The notes under the pieces were generated by a model that saw only the letters and a program-made list of their open reading frames with translations, was not told the DNA's origin and ran no database searches. A program made the translations under genes and the position numbers. Below are positions 36,048 through 44,591 of a DNA stretch of 64,000 nt, in pieces (position 1 is the first letter of the stretch; every line of letters starts with the position of its first letter). Source of the DNA: Nitrospirae bacterium GWF2_44_13 (lineage in GTDB: Bacteria; Nitrospirota; Thermodesulfovibrionia; Thermodesulfovibrionales; UBA1546); NCBI GenBank assembly GCA_001805105.1, contig MHEE01000007.1, forward strand, positions 1 to 64,000, read 5' to 3'.

Positions 36048-37448
36048 TTACAGAGGGCTGTTGTAGAGAACCGTTCTATTTCTGCCGTCAGCCTTTGCTT
36101 TATAAAGAGCATTGTCTGCTGCTGTGATAATATCTTCTTTGTTTTTTATGGTGCGGGCAGGAAAAGATGATATGCCAATACTGACAGTAAGCCCGTTCTT
36201 ATCTTTAATTCCGCGAAACCTGTGTTTTTTGATAAAATTTTTTATGGTTTCAGCTTTTGAAACAGCTGCCTCTATCGATGTCTGCGGGAGAAGCATGATG
36301 AACTCTTCGCCTCCGTATCTTGCAAGCACGTCGCTTTTTCTTGTATGTTTTTTCAACAGTTGTGCAAATTCGCCGAGTACTATGTCTCCGGCTCTATGCC
36401 CGTAGTTATCGTTTACTTTTTTGAAGTGGTCAATATCAATCATAAGACAGCTTAAGTGGAGTTTATACCTCTGTGCCCGGCTGATTTCCTCGTCAATGCG
36501 GTGATAAAAGTATCTGATATTATGAAGTCCTGTCAAGTAATCGGTTATGGCAAGCTTTTCGAACTGAGATTTTTCGGTTTCTATTTTTTCGTGGAGAAAG
36601 GCATTATAGAGGGAATTTGCAGATGAGTTTGCAATGGCTGAGCAAAGCCGTATCTCCCTCTCTGTAAAAATATAGCTTGACTTTGAAGTCCTCAGGAATA
36701 AGGTTCCTATAACCTCGTTTCTGAAGATTATAGGGATAACAACAATAGACCGAATTCCGATTGGCGCTATATGATGCCTGATTTTTTTCAGCAACGGGTC
36801 TTTTAATGCATCTCTTATAACCACAGGTTTTCTGCTGCTGAGTGCTTTTCTTATCTCGGGGTATTTCTTTAGATCTAACTTTATGTTTGCTATCTTCGGG
36901 TCTTCAAATGTCGAGATAACATAAGCGTGCCTTTTCTCTTCAAAAGGGATGCTCACTATGGAGCACCTTGTAACATTTATGATTTCTGCTATCTTGCTTA
37001 CAACAAAATACAGCGCTTCTTTAGGATCAAGAGTTGAGGATATAAGGTATATCAGTTCAAGCACTGTTTCAAGGTCTTTTTTCTCTCCGTAGATGTTTTC
37101 CAATAAGCCTTTTTTGCGGAGGGCTGTTTTAAGTTTGTATTCAAAGTCTTCCTTGTAAAATGGGCGGACAAGGTAGTGCTCGATATCGCTTTTCATGACA
37201 GAATGTATGCCGATGGTGATATTCCCGGACACCATCGCTATGACAGGGCATTTTATATCCTCGGGTTTGATTTTTTCGAATACGTCAGGACTGCTGACAA
37301 TGACGTTAGGGTCTTTTTTAAGAGTTTTTAGGAGAGTTTTTTTGTCTTTTATAAAGGTTGCAGAGTAATCGTCTCTCCTCCTGAAGAAACGCCTCAGAAA
37401 CTCAAGGGTTTCCTTGTTTTTGTCATATACGAGTATCTTATTTTTCAT
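36048..37448 (-). CDS. Diguanylate cyclase with receiver-like and GAF domains
   Basis: A 466-residue signalling protein. The N-terminal ~120 residues are receiver-like (MKNKILVYDKNKETLEFLRR) but without a clear phospho-acceptor in the usual LDxxMP context. Then a GAF domain (~130-285), and a GGDEF domain with the active-site GGEEF in ARYGGEEF near residue 395. An RxxD product-inhibition site (RKSD) lies five residues before it. It makes c-di-GMP from two GTP. The MshEN domains of the pilus genes nearby are possible receivers of this signal. It is 62 bp upstream of the DHH fusion and may be co-transcribed. Confidence 0.9.
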   Translation of the reverse strand: MKNKILVYDKNKETLEFLRRFFRRRDDYSATFIKDKKTLLKTLKKDPNVIVSSPDVFEKIKPEDIKCPVIAMVSGNITIGIHSVMKSDIEHYLVRPFYKEDFEYKLKTALRKKGLLENIYGEKKDLETVLELIYLISSTLDPKEALYFVVSKIAEIINVTRCSIVSIPFEEKRHAYVISTFEDPKIANIKLDLKKYPEIRKALSSRKPVVIRDALKDPLLKKIRHHIAPIGIRSIVVIPIIFRNEVIGTLFLRTSKSSYIFTEREIRLCSAIANSSANSLYNAFLHEKIETEKSQFEKLAITDYLTGLHNIRYFYHRIDEEISRAQRYKLHLSCLMIDIDHFKKVNDNYGHRAGDIVLGEFAQLLKKHTRKSDVLARYGGEEFIMLLPQTSIEAAVSKAETIKNFIKKHRFRGIKDKNGLTVSIGISSFPARTIKNKEDIITAADNALYKAKADGRNRTVLYNSPL

Positions 37449-37535
37449 GATGCTCTTACCCCTAATACTACCAGCAATTGAATTATAAGTTCAAATTAAA
37501 TAAAAAATTCAAGCTTTCGATTATGCACCCATCCG

Positions 37536-37553
37536 GGCGCCTATTATGGCGCC
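37536..37553. other. GC-rich hairpin at the end of sppA
   Basis: GGCGCC-tattat-GGCGCC, a 6-bp stem overlapping the sppA stop codon. No U run follows on the minus strand, so it is not a standard terminator; it may protect the 3' end. Confidence 0.4.
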
Positions 37554-38392
37554 AGCAGATATTTTATTTTTACTGTAGGGAATAGCTCAGAGAGTTCTTT
37601 GGGAAATTTGCCTCTGAGGAGGTCAGTTATGGAAAATCTCTCTTTTTTGGTTACTACCTCCGGCTCTCCTTTTATGCCGGCAAGCCTGCCCGCAATGGTG
37701 ATAGCGTCTTCAAGGGTGCCGAGTTCATCAACGAGCCGCACTTCCATTGCCTGCCTGCCGGTGAATATCCTGCCGTCAGCAAGTTTTTTAGCTTCCTCAA
37801 ATGGAATCTTTCTGCCGTCAGAGACAGCCTTGATAAATTGTTCGTGCACATCATCAAGCACACCCTGCAGTATCAGCCTTTCCTCTTTTCCCATTTTTCT
37901 GAACGCAGATGCAATATCCTTGTGCCTGCCGCTTTTGATGACCTCTGTTTTTACGCCGATTTTATTCATAAGCCCCTCTATGTTGGGGATCTCCATTATT
38001 ACACCGATAGAACCTGTTAATGTCCCGGGATTTGCAATGATCCTGTCAGCAGGCGCCGCGATATAATACCCGCCGGAGGCTGCGACAGAGCCCATTGATA
38101 CTACGACCTTCTTTTTCAGCGTTGCTTTTTTAACCTCTTCGTATATTTCCTGTGACGGCGCAACAGCTCCGCCGGGACTGTCCACTCGCAAGACAATAGC
38201 CTTTATTGATGCGTCTTTAAGGTAGCCCTTTATTTCATCGGTAGTGTTTTTTGAATCCATTATCGGGCCCTCAATGCGCACAACTGCGACTTTTTCTCCG
38301 AGGGGGACATTTTTCTGGAATACGGCAAATAGCACGCTTATCACTAGCAAGAGTGTCAAAAATCCCGTGATGATAAGACAGGCTTTTTTCAT
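37544..38392 (-). CDS. sppA: Signal peptide peptidase SppA
   Basis: A 282-residue S49 protease, the short single-domain form. One N-terminal membrane anchor (~5-25), then the ClpP-like fold with VLRVDSPGGAV near residue 69, the nucleophile Ser in SMGSVAASGGYYI near 105, and the general-base Lys in EVIKSGRHKDI near 158. It cleaves signal peptides left in the membrane. The ATG overlaps the rpsA stop codon, so translation is coupled. Last gene of the cmk-plsC-ispH-rpsA-sppA string. Confidence 0.93.
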   Translation of the reverse strand: MKKACLIITGFLTLLLVISVLFAVFQKNVPLGEKVAVVRIEGPIMDSKNTTDEIKGYLKDASIKAIVLRVDSPGGAVAPSQEIYEEVKKATLKKKVVVSMGSVAASGGYYIAAPADRIIANPGTLTGSIGVIMEIPNIEGLMNKIGVKTEVIKSGRHKDIASAFRKMGKEERLILQGVLDDVHEQFIKAVSDGRKIPFEEAKKLADGRIFTGRQAMEVRLVDELGTLEDAITIAGRLAGIKGEPEVVTKKERFSITDLLRGKFPKELSELFPTVKIKYLLAP

Positions 38393-39960
38393 TCCTCCCC
38401 CCTTTTAACATTCTTCATGCTGAGACCTATTTTTCTCTCTTCAAGGTCAGTCTTTATTATCCTGGTCCACACAATGTCGCCCTCTTTAAGGGGTTCTTCT
38501 GCTTTTACTATCTCTGATGTGTAAATCAGCCCCTCAACTTCATCTTCTATTTCTACGAATATCCCAAAGTCGGTCAGCCTCAGCACCTTGCTTTTCACCT
38601 CATCTCCGAGCTTGAATCTTGCCGGTATATCGGTTAGCCAAGGGTCAGATGTGAGCTGCTTTACGCCTAACGCTATTCTCTCCTTCTCAGGCTCTATGCT
38701 CAGGACCACAGCATCGATTTTCTGTCCTTTTTTTATGACCTCTGACGGATGTTTGATATGCTTGGTCCATGAGATGTCTGATATGTGCACAAGCCCGTCC
38801 ACGCCTTCCGGAAGCCCGATAAAAACCCCGAAATCAGTAATGCTTTTTACCTTGCCTGTTATCTGCTGTCCTGCGCTGTAGCGCTGTGAAACAAGCTCCC
38901 AAGGGCTTGGTTTAAGCTGCTTTATGCTTAATGAAAGGCGGCGCTCATTTTTATCAGCCTTCAAAATAACCGCCTCTACGGTTTCTCCTATAGAGAGGTA
39001 TTTTGACGGATGTTTTGGTTTCGGCAGCCAGTCAATCTCTGATATGTGGACCAGCCCTTCAAGTCCCTTTTCAAGCTCTATGAATACGCCGTATTCCGTT
39101 ATGTTTACAACATTGCCCTTTATTTTCTGGCCTGCAGGGTATTTCTCGTCTATGGTGCCCCATGGATCAGGTTTTTTCTGTTTGTAGCCGAGGGTGACTC
39201 TTTTTTGTTCTTCGTCATATTTGAGCACAAGGACTTCAATCTCGTCGCCTATCGCAAAGAATTCCGAAGGATGAGCTATTCGCCCCCATGATATGTCCGA
39301 TATGTGAAGGAGCCCGTCAAGCCCTCCGAGATCCACGAAAACTCCGTAGTCTGTAATATTTTTTACAGTGCCCGTAAGGAGAACTCCCTCCTTCAGCTTT
39401 TCAAGAGTCTCTATCTTTTTCTTCTCTCTTTCTTCTTCCATGACAGCCCTGTGTGATACTATGACGTTTGAGCGCTTGTTATTCAGTTTCAGAACTTTAA
39501 AAAGCATCCTCTTGCTGATAAGGCTGTCCATGTCCTTGACTACCCTTACATCTATCTGAGAACCCGGCAGGAAAGCAGTGACCCCAAGTATATCTACTGA
39601 AAGCCCGCCTTTTGTTTTCCCTGAGATTACGCCTTCAAGAGCGTCGCCTTTTCCCATTGCAGATTCAATAATATCCCATGCCTTTATCCTGTTTGCCGCT
39701 TTCCTTGACAGATTAACCATGCCATTGGAGTACTTCATGGTGTATACGTACACTTCAAGCGCAGTTCCCGCCTGCAGGTTTGAAAACTCTTCAGGAGAAA
39801 ACTCTTCAGCTGGAATAAAGCCGTCGGCTTTATATCCTATGTCAATTATGGCTCCTTCCTGTTTTACGGCTATAACCTTTCCTTTTAATATTGAGCCTTC
39901 TTCAATGCGGTGAAAGGTCTCGGCATAAAGCTGTTCCATCTCATTGTTTTTAATTTCCAT
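38389..39960 (-). CDS. rpsA: Ribosomal protein S1 (six S1 domains)
   Basis: About 523 residues with six S1 RNA-binding domains in a row, each recognisable by a G-x-V...D-x-G-x-F/V-V/I core (for example GKVIAVKQEGAIIDIG, GTVKNITDYGVFVDLG, GNVVNITEYGVFIELE, GKVKSITDFGVFIGLP, SKVLRLTDFGIFVEIE). S1 helps load mRNA on the 30S subunit. A GTG one codon upstream is an alternative start with slightly better ribosome-binding-site spacing. It overlaps sppA by 4 bp and follows ispH by 7 bp; the ispH-rpsA neighbourhood is widely conserved. Confidence 0.94.
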   Translation of the reverse strand: MEIKNNEMEQLYAETFHRIEEGSILKGKVIAVKQEGAIIDIGYKADGFIPAEEFSPEEFSNLQAGTALEVYVYTMKYSNGMVNLSRKAANRIKAWDIIESAMGKGDALEGVISGKTKGGLSVDILGVTAFLPGSQIDVRVVKDMDSLISKRMLFKVLKLNNKRSNVIVSHRAVMEEEREKKKIETLEKLKEGVLLTGTVKNITDYGVFVDLGGLDGLLHISDISWGRIAHPSEFFAIGDEIEVLVLKYDEEQKRVTLGYKQKKPDPWGTIDEKYPAGQKIKGNVVNITEYGVFIELEKGLEGLVHISEIDWLPKPKHPSKYLSIGETVEAVILKADKNERRLSLSIKQLKPSPWELVSQRYSAGQQITGKVKSITDFGVFIGLPEGVDGLVHISDISWTKHIKHPSEVIKKGQKIDAVVLSIEPEKERIALGVKQLTSDPWLTDIPARFKLGDEVKSKVLRLTDFGIFVEIEDEVEGLIYTSEIVKAEEPLKEGDIVWTRIIKTDLEERKIGLSMKNVKRGEE

Positions 39961-39967
39961 CACCCTT

Positions 39968-40801
39968 TTATCCTCCCATTTCCCTTACTTTTTTTATGAT
40001 ATCCTCAATTATCCAGTCAGGCGTTGACGCCCCTGCTGTTATGCCCACGCTTTTTACGTTGTTCAGCCACTCAGGAATAAGTTCGGCGTCTGTCTCTACA
40101 TGATAAGTCGGAACAGAAAGCGACCTGCACAATTTCGCAAGCTGGGTCGTGTTTGCGCTGTTTTTGCCTCCTACAACAAGCATAATGTCCACCTTTTTAG
40201 CCATAGCCGCTGTTTCTTTTAACCGCAGCGCCGTGGAGCTGCATATTGTATTATATACCTTTACATTCTTTGCCTGTTCTATGACCCTAGAAAATAGTTT
40301 TTTAAGCGCTTCGACCGGTTGTGTGGTCTGAACAACAATCCCGACATTATGCTTTATTTTAGGAAGCGCGCTTTCACTGTCAACAACTATTGCGTCATCT
40401 CCAGCATAGCTCATCAGGCCCTGCACTTCAGGGTGTTCCCTGTCCCCGAGTATTATTACCTGATACCCTTCTTCTCTGAGCAGTTTAGCATAATGCTGGG
40501 CTTTTTTCACAAAAGGGCAGGTTGCGTCAATTATGTTGAATCCTGCCTCGGAAATCCTGTCCATAACCTGTAAAGGAATACCGTGCGTCCGGATTATAAT
40601 ATCTTTTATCCCGGGAGTAGTTATGTCTTCAATCGGCAGAATCCCTTCCTGTTTGAGTTTTTCTATGACCTGGGGATTATGTATTATAGGGCCGAGAGTG
40701 AAAATGCCTTTCTGTTTTTTCTTCGCAGTCTTAAAAGCCATATCAACGGCTCTCTTTACTCCGAAACAGAATCCGGCTGTCTTAGCTGCTATTATTTTCA
40801 T
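39968..40801 (-). CDS. ispH: 4-hydroxy-3-methylbut-2-enyl diphosphate reductase IspH
   Basis: A 277-residue Fe-S enzyme of the MEP isoprenoid pathway. The three cluster cysteines are in AGFCFGVKRA (Cys12), DATCPFVKKA (near residue 94) and NTICSSTALR (near 187). Also visible are the IIRTHG and GITAGASTPDWI segments around the active site. It reduces HMBPP to IPP and DMAPP. The start lies just beyond a 7-bp repeat (40802-40843) and has no clear ribosome binding site other than repeat sequence. Confidence 0.96.
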   Translation of the reverse strand: MKIIAAKTAGFCFGVKRAVDMAFKTAKKKQKGIFTLGPIIHNPQVIEKLKQEGILPIEDITTPGIKDIIIRTHGIPLQVMDRISEAGFNIIDATCPFVKKAQHYAKLLREEGYQVIILGDREHPEVQGLMSYAGDDAIVVDSESALPKIKHNVGIVVQTTQPVEALKKLFSRVIEQAKNVKVYNTICSSTALRLKETAAMAKKVDIMLVVGGKNSANTTQLAKLCRSLSVPTYHVETDAELIPEWLNNVKSVGITAGASTPDWIIEDIIKKVREMGG

Positions 40802-40843
40802 AACTTTTAACTTTTCACTTTCAACTTTAAATTTTTAATCTCT
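40802..40843. repeat. Heptanucleotide repeat, AACTTTT class, at the plsC-ispH junction
   Basis: Units aactttt, aactttt, cactttc, aacttta, aattttt, aatctct. It encodes the plsC tail (LKLKVKS-stop) and lies immediately before the ispH start, where the ribosome binding site would be. Confidence 0.75.
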
Positions 40844-41433
40844 TTCATTATATCATTACCGATTCTTTCCTGAAAATCCTTGCCTGATTCTCTGTCTCTG
40901 CCATAGGCGGATGTTTCTATCGGGCTGCCGAATATAATTCTAATCTTTGAGAGGCTTATGAACTTAGCTCCGGCAGGCAGAGCCGTGTCCGTGCCGTCAA
41001 TATAAGCGGGAATAACTTTTGCCCCGGAAAGCGCTGCTATAAGTCCTGTCCCTCTCTTTGCATCAAGAAGGCTGCCGTCTCTGCTCCTGCCGCCTTCAGG
41101 AAACATAACAATGAGTTCGCCATTTTTTAACCGTCTTACCGCTTCTTTTATCGTAGAAGGCTGCGGAGCATCTCTGTCAATAGGGAATGAGAATGTTTTT
41201 ACAAAGGCGCCGACAAACGGTATCTTAAAAAGCCCTCTTTTTGCCATGAAAGTTGACTGCCTTTTCCCTATTGCCGCTCCTATCACCAGGGGATCCAAAT
41301 GGCTGATGTGGTTTGACACGACAATAACGCCGCCTTTTTGGGGAACTTTTTCGATGCCGTCAATCTTAAACCTGAAAAAGATTTTAAAGAGCAGGAAGAA
41401 AAAGGTTGTGGCAAACCTGTATGCTAAAGTCAA
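40807..41433 (-). CDS. plsC: 1-acyl-sn-glycerol-3-phosphate acyltransferase
   Basis: A 208-residue PlsC-family enzyme: an N-terminal hydrophobic segment, the catalytic HX4D motif NHISHLDPLV near residue 40, and the substrate motif FPEGGRSRDG near 113. It makes phosphatidic acid at the inner membrane. Start is TTG at 41433, overlapping the cmk stop (TTGA). The protein lines up with the family from this start. The last residues (LKLKVKS) come from 7-bp repeat DNA. Confidence 0.92.
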   Translation of the reverse strand: MTLAYRFATTFFFLLFKIFFRFKIDGIEKVPQKGGVIVVSNHISHLDPLVIGAAIGKRQSTFMAKRGLFKIPFVGAFVKTFSFPIDRDAPQPSTIKEAVRRLKNGELIVMFPEGGRSRDGSLLDAKRGTGLIAALSGAKVIPAYIDGTDTALPAGAKFISLSKIRIIFGSPIETSAYGRDRESGKDFQERIGNDIMKEIKNLKLKVKS

Positions 41434-42086
41434 TGGCTCGTCCTTACGACTTTCATGATATTTTCCAAAACCTCGTCTATGGTAATGCTTGAGGAATCTA
41501 TAAGTGCCGCATCGTCTGCTTTCCTGAGCGGGGCAATGTCCCTGCCCGAATCCCTCGCGTCTCTTTCAACAACATCTTTCCTTGCCTCTGATTCGGTTAT
41601 GTTGATTCCTTTTTCTTTTAACTGGAGGTAGCGCCTTTTTGCCCGCTCTTCAACAGATGCGTCAAGATAAAATTTTTTCCACGCGTCAGGAAACACGACT
41701 GTTGTCATATCCCTTCCCTCAGCTACAAGGTCGGCATTAAGGGAGGCATTTCTCTGGATCTCAAGAAGAAAGTCCCTTACAATTTTTCTTGCGGAAAATA
41801 CAGATGAGTAATGCCCTATCTCAGTAGTGCGTATCTCTTCTGAGACATCCCTGCCGTTCAGGAAGATTGTCCCATTTTTAAAGCTGACATCAGTAACTGA
41901 AAGCGTATTTTTTAATTTCTCGTCGCGGTCTTCAGGATTGATTCCTTTTTCCCTCAAAGCCAGCGCAACCGCCCTGTAAAGCGCGCCTGTGTCAAGGTAG
42001 CTGAATCCAAGTTTTCCGGCAAGGAGTTTGGCAATGGTCCCCTTGCCTGCGCCTGAAGGGCCGTCTATGGCGATTACTTTTCCCAT
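41430..42086 (-). CDS. cmk: Cytidylate kinase
   Basis: A 218-residue P-loop kinase with GPSGAGKGTIAK near residue 9, the NMP-binding insert, and the lid DVVERDARDSGRDIAPLRKA near 165-185 with paired Arg/Asp residues typical of CMP kinases. It phosphorylates CMP and dCMP. The ATG at 42086 is chosen over a TTG one codon upstream. The 5' end has a promoter but no Shine-Dalgarno, so this operon may begin leaderless. In relatives cmk often follows aroA directly; here they are 3.7 kb apart. Confidence 0.94.
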   Translation of the reverse strand: MGKVIAIDGPSGAGKGTIAKLLAGKLGFSYLDTGALYRAVALALREKGINPEDRDEKLKNTLSVTDVSFKNGTIFLNGRDVSEEIRTTEIGHYSSVFSARKIVRDFLLEIQRNASLNADLVAEGRDMTTVVFPDAWKKFYLDASVEERAKRRYLQLKEKGINITESEARKDVVERDARDSGRDIAPLRKADDAALIDSSSITIDEVLENIMKVVRTSH

Positions 42087-42095
42087 CAAGTAGTT

Positions 42096-42125
42096 ATTTT
42101 AACCTAATTTTAAGGTATAGCTCAA
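42096..42125 (-). promoter_or_regulatory. Promoter of the cmk operon
   Basis: On the minus strand: TTGAGC (42125-42120), 18-bp spacer, TAAAAT (42101-42096), then 9 nt to the ATG. No ribosome binding site is seen. Confidence 0.5.
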
Positions 42126-42178
42126 TCGTTGCAGGCAGTTGCGTGAAGCGGCTGGAAATTTATCCATTGCTCTGATTA

Positions 42179-42187
42179 TGCTATACT
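42179..42187 (+). promoter_or_regulatory. Extended -10 promoter of ettA
   Basis: TGC-TATACT at 42179-42187, divergent from the cmk promoter, ~40 bp before the ettA ATG. The -35 region is weak (TTTATC). Confidence 0.45.
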
Positions 42188-42228
42188 TCAAAGCCGCGCA
42201 ATTACTTGATGAAAGGATATGAAAGAAG

Positions 42229-43914
42229 ATGAGCAGCGAGCCGAATAAGGTAATTTACTCCATGGTCGGGGTCAGCAAGCATTATGATAACAAAACGGTT
42301 TTAAAAGATATCTATCTCTCCTATTTCTACGGGGCAAAGATAGGCGTCCTCGGCCTGAACGGATCAGGGAAGAGCTCGCTTCTCCGCATTCTTGCAGGAG
42401 CTGATAAAGAGTTCAACGGCGAAACAGTCCTGTCGCCCGGACACACCATAGGTTTCCTTGAGCAGGAGCCGCAGCTTGATAACAGCAAGACAGTGCGTGA
42501 GATAGTGGAAGAAGGCGTGCAGGAGACGGTTGATGCTCTTAAAGAATATAACCTGATTAATGAGAAATTCGCAGAGCCGATGCCTGACGATGAGATGAGC
42601 AAGCTTATTGAACGTCAGGGAAAAGTACAGGAGAAGCTCGATGCAATGGATGCATGGGATATGGATTCGCGTCTTGAGATGGCGATGGAGGCCCTGCGCT
42701 GTCCTTTAGGAGATACATTGGTTAATGTGCTGTCAGGAGGAGAAAGGCGGCGCGTGGCGCTTTGCAGGCTCCTCTTGAAAAAGCCGGACATCCTGCTGTT
42801 GGATGAACCGACCAACCATCTTGACGCTGAGACAGTGGCGTGGCTGGAGCATCATCTGCAGAGCTATGCCGGCACTATTATTGCGGTAACTCATGACCGG
42901 TATTTCCTTGATAATGTCGCCGGATGGATACTCGAACTCGACAGGGGACAGGGGATTCCATGGAAAGGCAATTACTCATCGTGGCTGGAACAGAAGAAGA
43001 ACCGTCTGGAGCAGGAAGAGAAGTCCGAAAGCGGAAGGCAGAAGACCCTTCAGCGCGAGCTTGAGTGGATACGGATGTCTCCAAAAGGACGCCATGCAAA
43101 AGCCAAAGCGCGCATCACCTCATATGAGAATCTCCTCAGTCAGGATATTGAAAAAAGTTCAAAGGACCTCGAAATCTATATCCCGCCGGGTCCCCGTCTT
43201 GGCGATGTAGTAATCAAGGCTGATAACGTGAGCAAGGCATATGGCGACAATATCCTTATGGAGGGCATGACCTTCTCCCTTCCACCCGGGGGAATTGTCG
43301 GCATAATAGGGCCTAACGGAGCGGGAAAGACCACGCTTTTCCGTATGATAACCGGAAAGGAAAAGCCTGATTCAGGCACATTTAAAATAGGGGAGACGGT
43401 AAAATTTGCATATATTGACCAGAGCCGCGACGACCTCGACCCAAAGAAGAGCATTTGGGAGATTATCTCTGACGGGCTGGATGTCGTTCAGCTCGGCAAG
43501 AGGCAGCTCAACTCACGCGCCTATGTTGCGCGCTTCAATTTCTCAGGCAGCGATCAGCAGAAAAAAGTTTCCATGCTGTCAGGCGGAGAGAGAAACCGCG
43601 TGCATCTTGCGCGTATGCTTAAGGAAGAAGCCAATGTGCTTTTGCTTGATGAGCCTACCAATGATCTGGATGTTAATACAATGCGCGCGCTTGAAGAGGC
43701 TTTGGAGTATTTTGCGGGCTGCGCAGTTGTCATCAGCCATGACAGATGGTTTCTTGACCGTATCGCTACGCACATACTCGCCTTTGAAGGCGACAGCAAA
43801 GTAGTCTGGTTTGATGGGAATTATTCAGAATACGAAGCGGACAGAAAGGCGCGTCTCGGCGCAGCAGCAGACCAGCCGCATCGCATCAAGTACAGGCATT
43901 TGACGAGAGGGTAA
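42229..43914 (+). CDS. ettA: Energy-dependent translational throttle protein EttA (ABC-F)
   Basis: A 561-residue ABC-F ATPase with two ABC domains and no membrane part. First: GLNGSGKSS near residue 43, signature LSGGERRRVA, Walker B LLLDEPTNHLD. Linker (~245-320) is charged and helical (P-site tRNA interaction motif). Second: GPNGAGKTT near 360, LSGGERNRVHLARM, LLLDEPTNDLD. EttA binds the ribosomal E site and gates elongation by the ATP/ADP ratio. It stands opposite in orientation to the operons on both sides. Confidence 0.94.
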   Translation: MSSEPNKVIYSMVGVSKHYDNKTVLKDIYLSYFYGAKIGVLGLNGSGKSSLLRILAGADKEFNGETVLSPGHTIGFLEQEPQLDNSKTVREIVEEGVQETVDALKEYNLINEKFAEPMPDDEMSKLIERQGKVQEKLDAMDAWDMDSRLEMAMEALRCPLGDTLVNVLSGGERRRVALCRLLLKKPDILLLDEPTNHLDAETVAWLEHHLQSYAGTIIAVTHDRYFLDNVAGWILELDRGQGIPWKGNYSSWLEQKKNRLEQEEKSESGRQKTLQRELEWIRMSPKGRHAKAKARITSYENLLSQDIEKSSKDLEIYIPPGPRLGDVVIKADNVSKAYGDNILMEGMTFSLPPGGIVGIIGPNGAGKTTLFRMITGKEKPDSGTFKIGETVKFAYIDQSRDDLDPKKSIWEIISDGLDVVQLGKRQLNSRAYVARFNFSGSDQQKKVSMLSGGERNRVHLARMLKEEANVLLLDEPTNDLDVNTMRALEEALEYFAGCAVVISHDRWFLDRIATHILAFEGDSKVVWFDGNYSEYEADRKARLGAAADQPHRIKYRHLTRG

Positions 43915-44124
43915 GATTTCTTCATTTCAATTTTTAAGTCACACCATCTATACCCGCGTCGTCCTTCTATTGCAAGAATCAAGACCCGACCCGGTGACCC
44001 TGTCACAATCGATCTTATATACGTTATGCGATTTTTTCTTAATCACCGCGCCTCGCTGTGCTAACATATCAGCAACAAAAGACAGATTGGCATATTAAGT
44101 GTTAGGCGATAAAAGGGAGACGAA
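43915..44124. other. Gap after ettA with an attC-like end
   Basis: A 210-bp gap without a gene. Near its right end is ATTAAGTGTTAGGC, the last seven bases (44101-44107) fitting the integron core site GTTRRRY. A poorly matching GCTAAC about 45 bp upstream could be the other side of a degenerate attC. No tRNA or terminator was recognised. Confidence 0.3.
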
Positions 44125-44589
44125 ATGGGTATCTACGCAGCAATTATCTTGGGAGTATTTTTTCTATCGGGTATCATTCTTCACCATTGGTTACGTTCTG
44201 GTCGCTCGTTAAAGATTGAAGCATGGGGATTGAAAGGCGCCAATGCATCCGCCTCCTTGCACTGGATGCTTTTTGTAATAGCATCTATTGGGTATGTGAC
44301 GTTTACGGTCCTACTCCTTACTTCAACGGGTGAAGATCAAGAAACGGGCGTGTTATTCATACTTAATGTTATTGCGCTTATCATCGGTGGCATATTAGCA
44401 AGAGCAAATAAGGCGTCACTATCGAAGGTCTACGGCGTCGGAGCCTCTATTCAGTCGGTTATCTTGATCATAATGCTGATAAAAGGATATGGCAACGCCG
44501 AGATAGTTATGGCAATAAATATTTCCATTATTGTTGGGTTTGGCCTGCTGGCGTGGCTATACAATAGAAACCAACGGGTCAATGCCTAA
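44125..44589 (+). CDS. Small unknown membrane protein (cassette-like)
   Basis: A 154-residue protein with four or five membrane segments and few charged residues; the family is not recognised. AGGGAGA lies 4 nt before the ATG. The gene is framed by GTTAGGC (44101-44107) and GCCTAAC (44584-44590, containing its stop), an inverted pair that fits the R' and R'' core sites around an integron cassette. The following gene starts 2 bp later. Codon use looks less biased to AGG/AAG than in neighbouring genes, consistent with acquisition. Confidence 0.6.
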   Translation: MGIYAAIILGVFFLSGIILHHWLRSGRSLKIEAWGLKGANASASLHWMLFVIASIGYVTFTVLLLTSTGEDQETGVLFILNVIALIIGGILARANKASLSKVYGVGASIQSVILIIMLIKGYGNAEIVMAINISIIVGFGLLAWLYNRNQRVNA

Positions 44590-44591
44590 CC

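Noticed and set aside
37480-37515. Further 7-bp repeat between sppA and the diguanylate cyclase
   Set aside because: Some AAGTTCA/AATTAAA-like units are present, but the period is broken and the stretch is simply AT-rich.
43915-44124. tRNA gene as an integration site beside the insert
   Set aside because: No cloverleaf with a GTTCGA-like T arm could be found by eye; no tRNA was recognised anywhere in the window.
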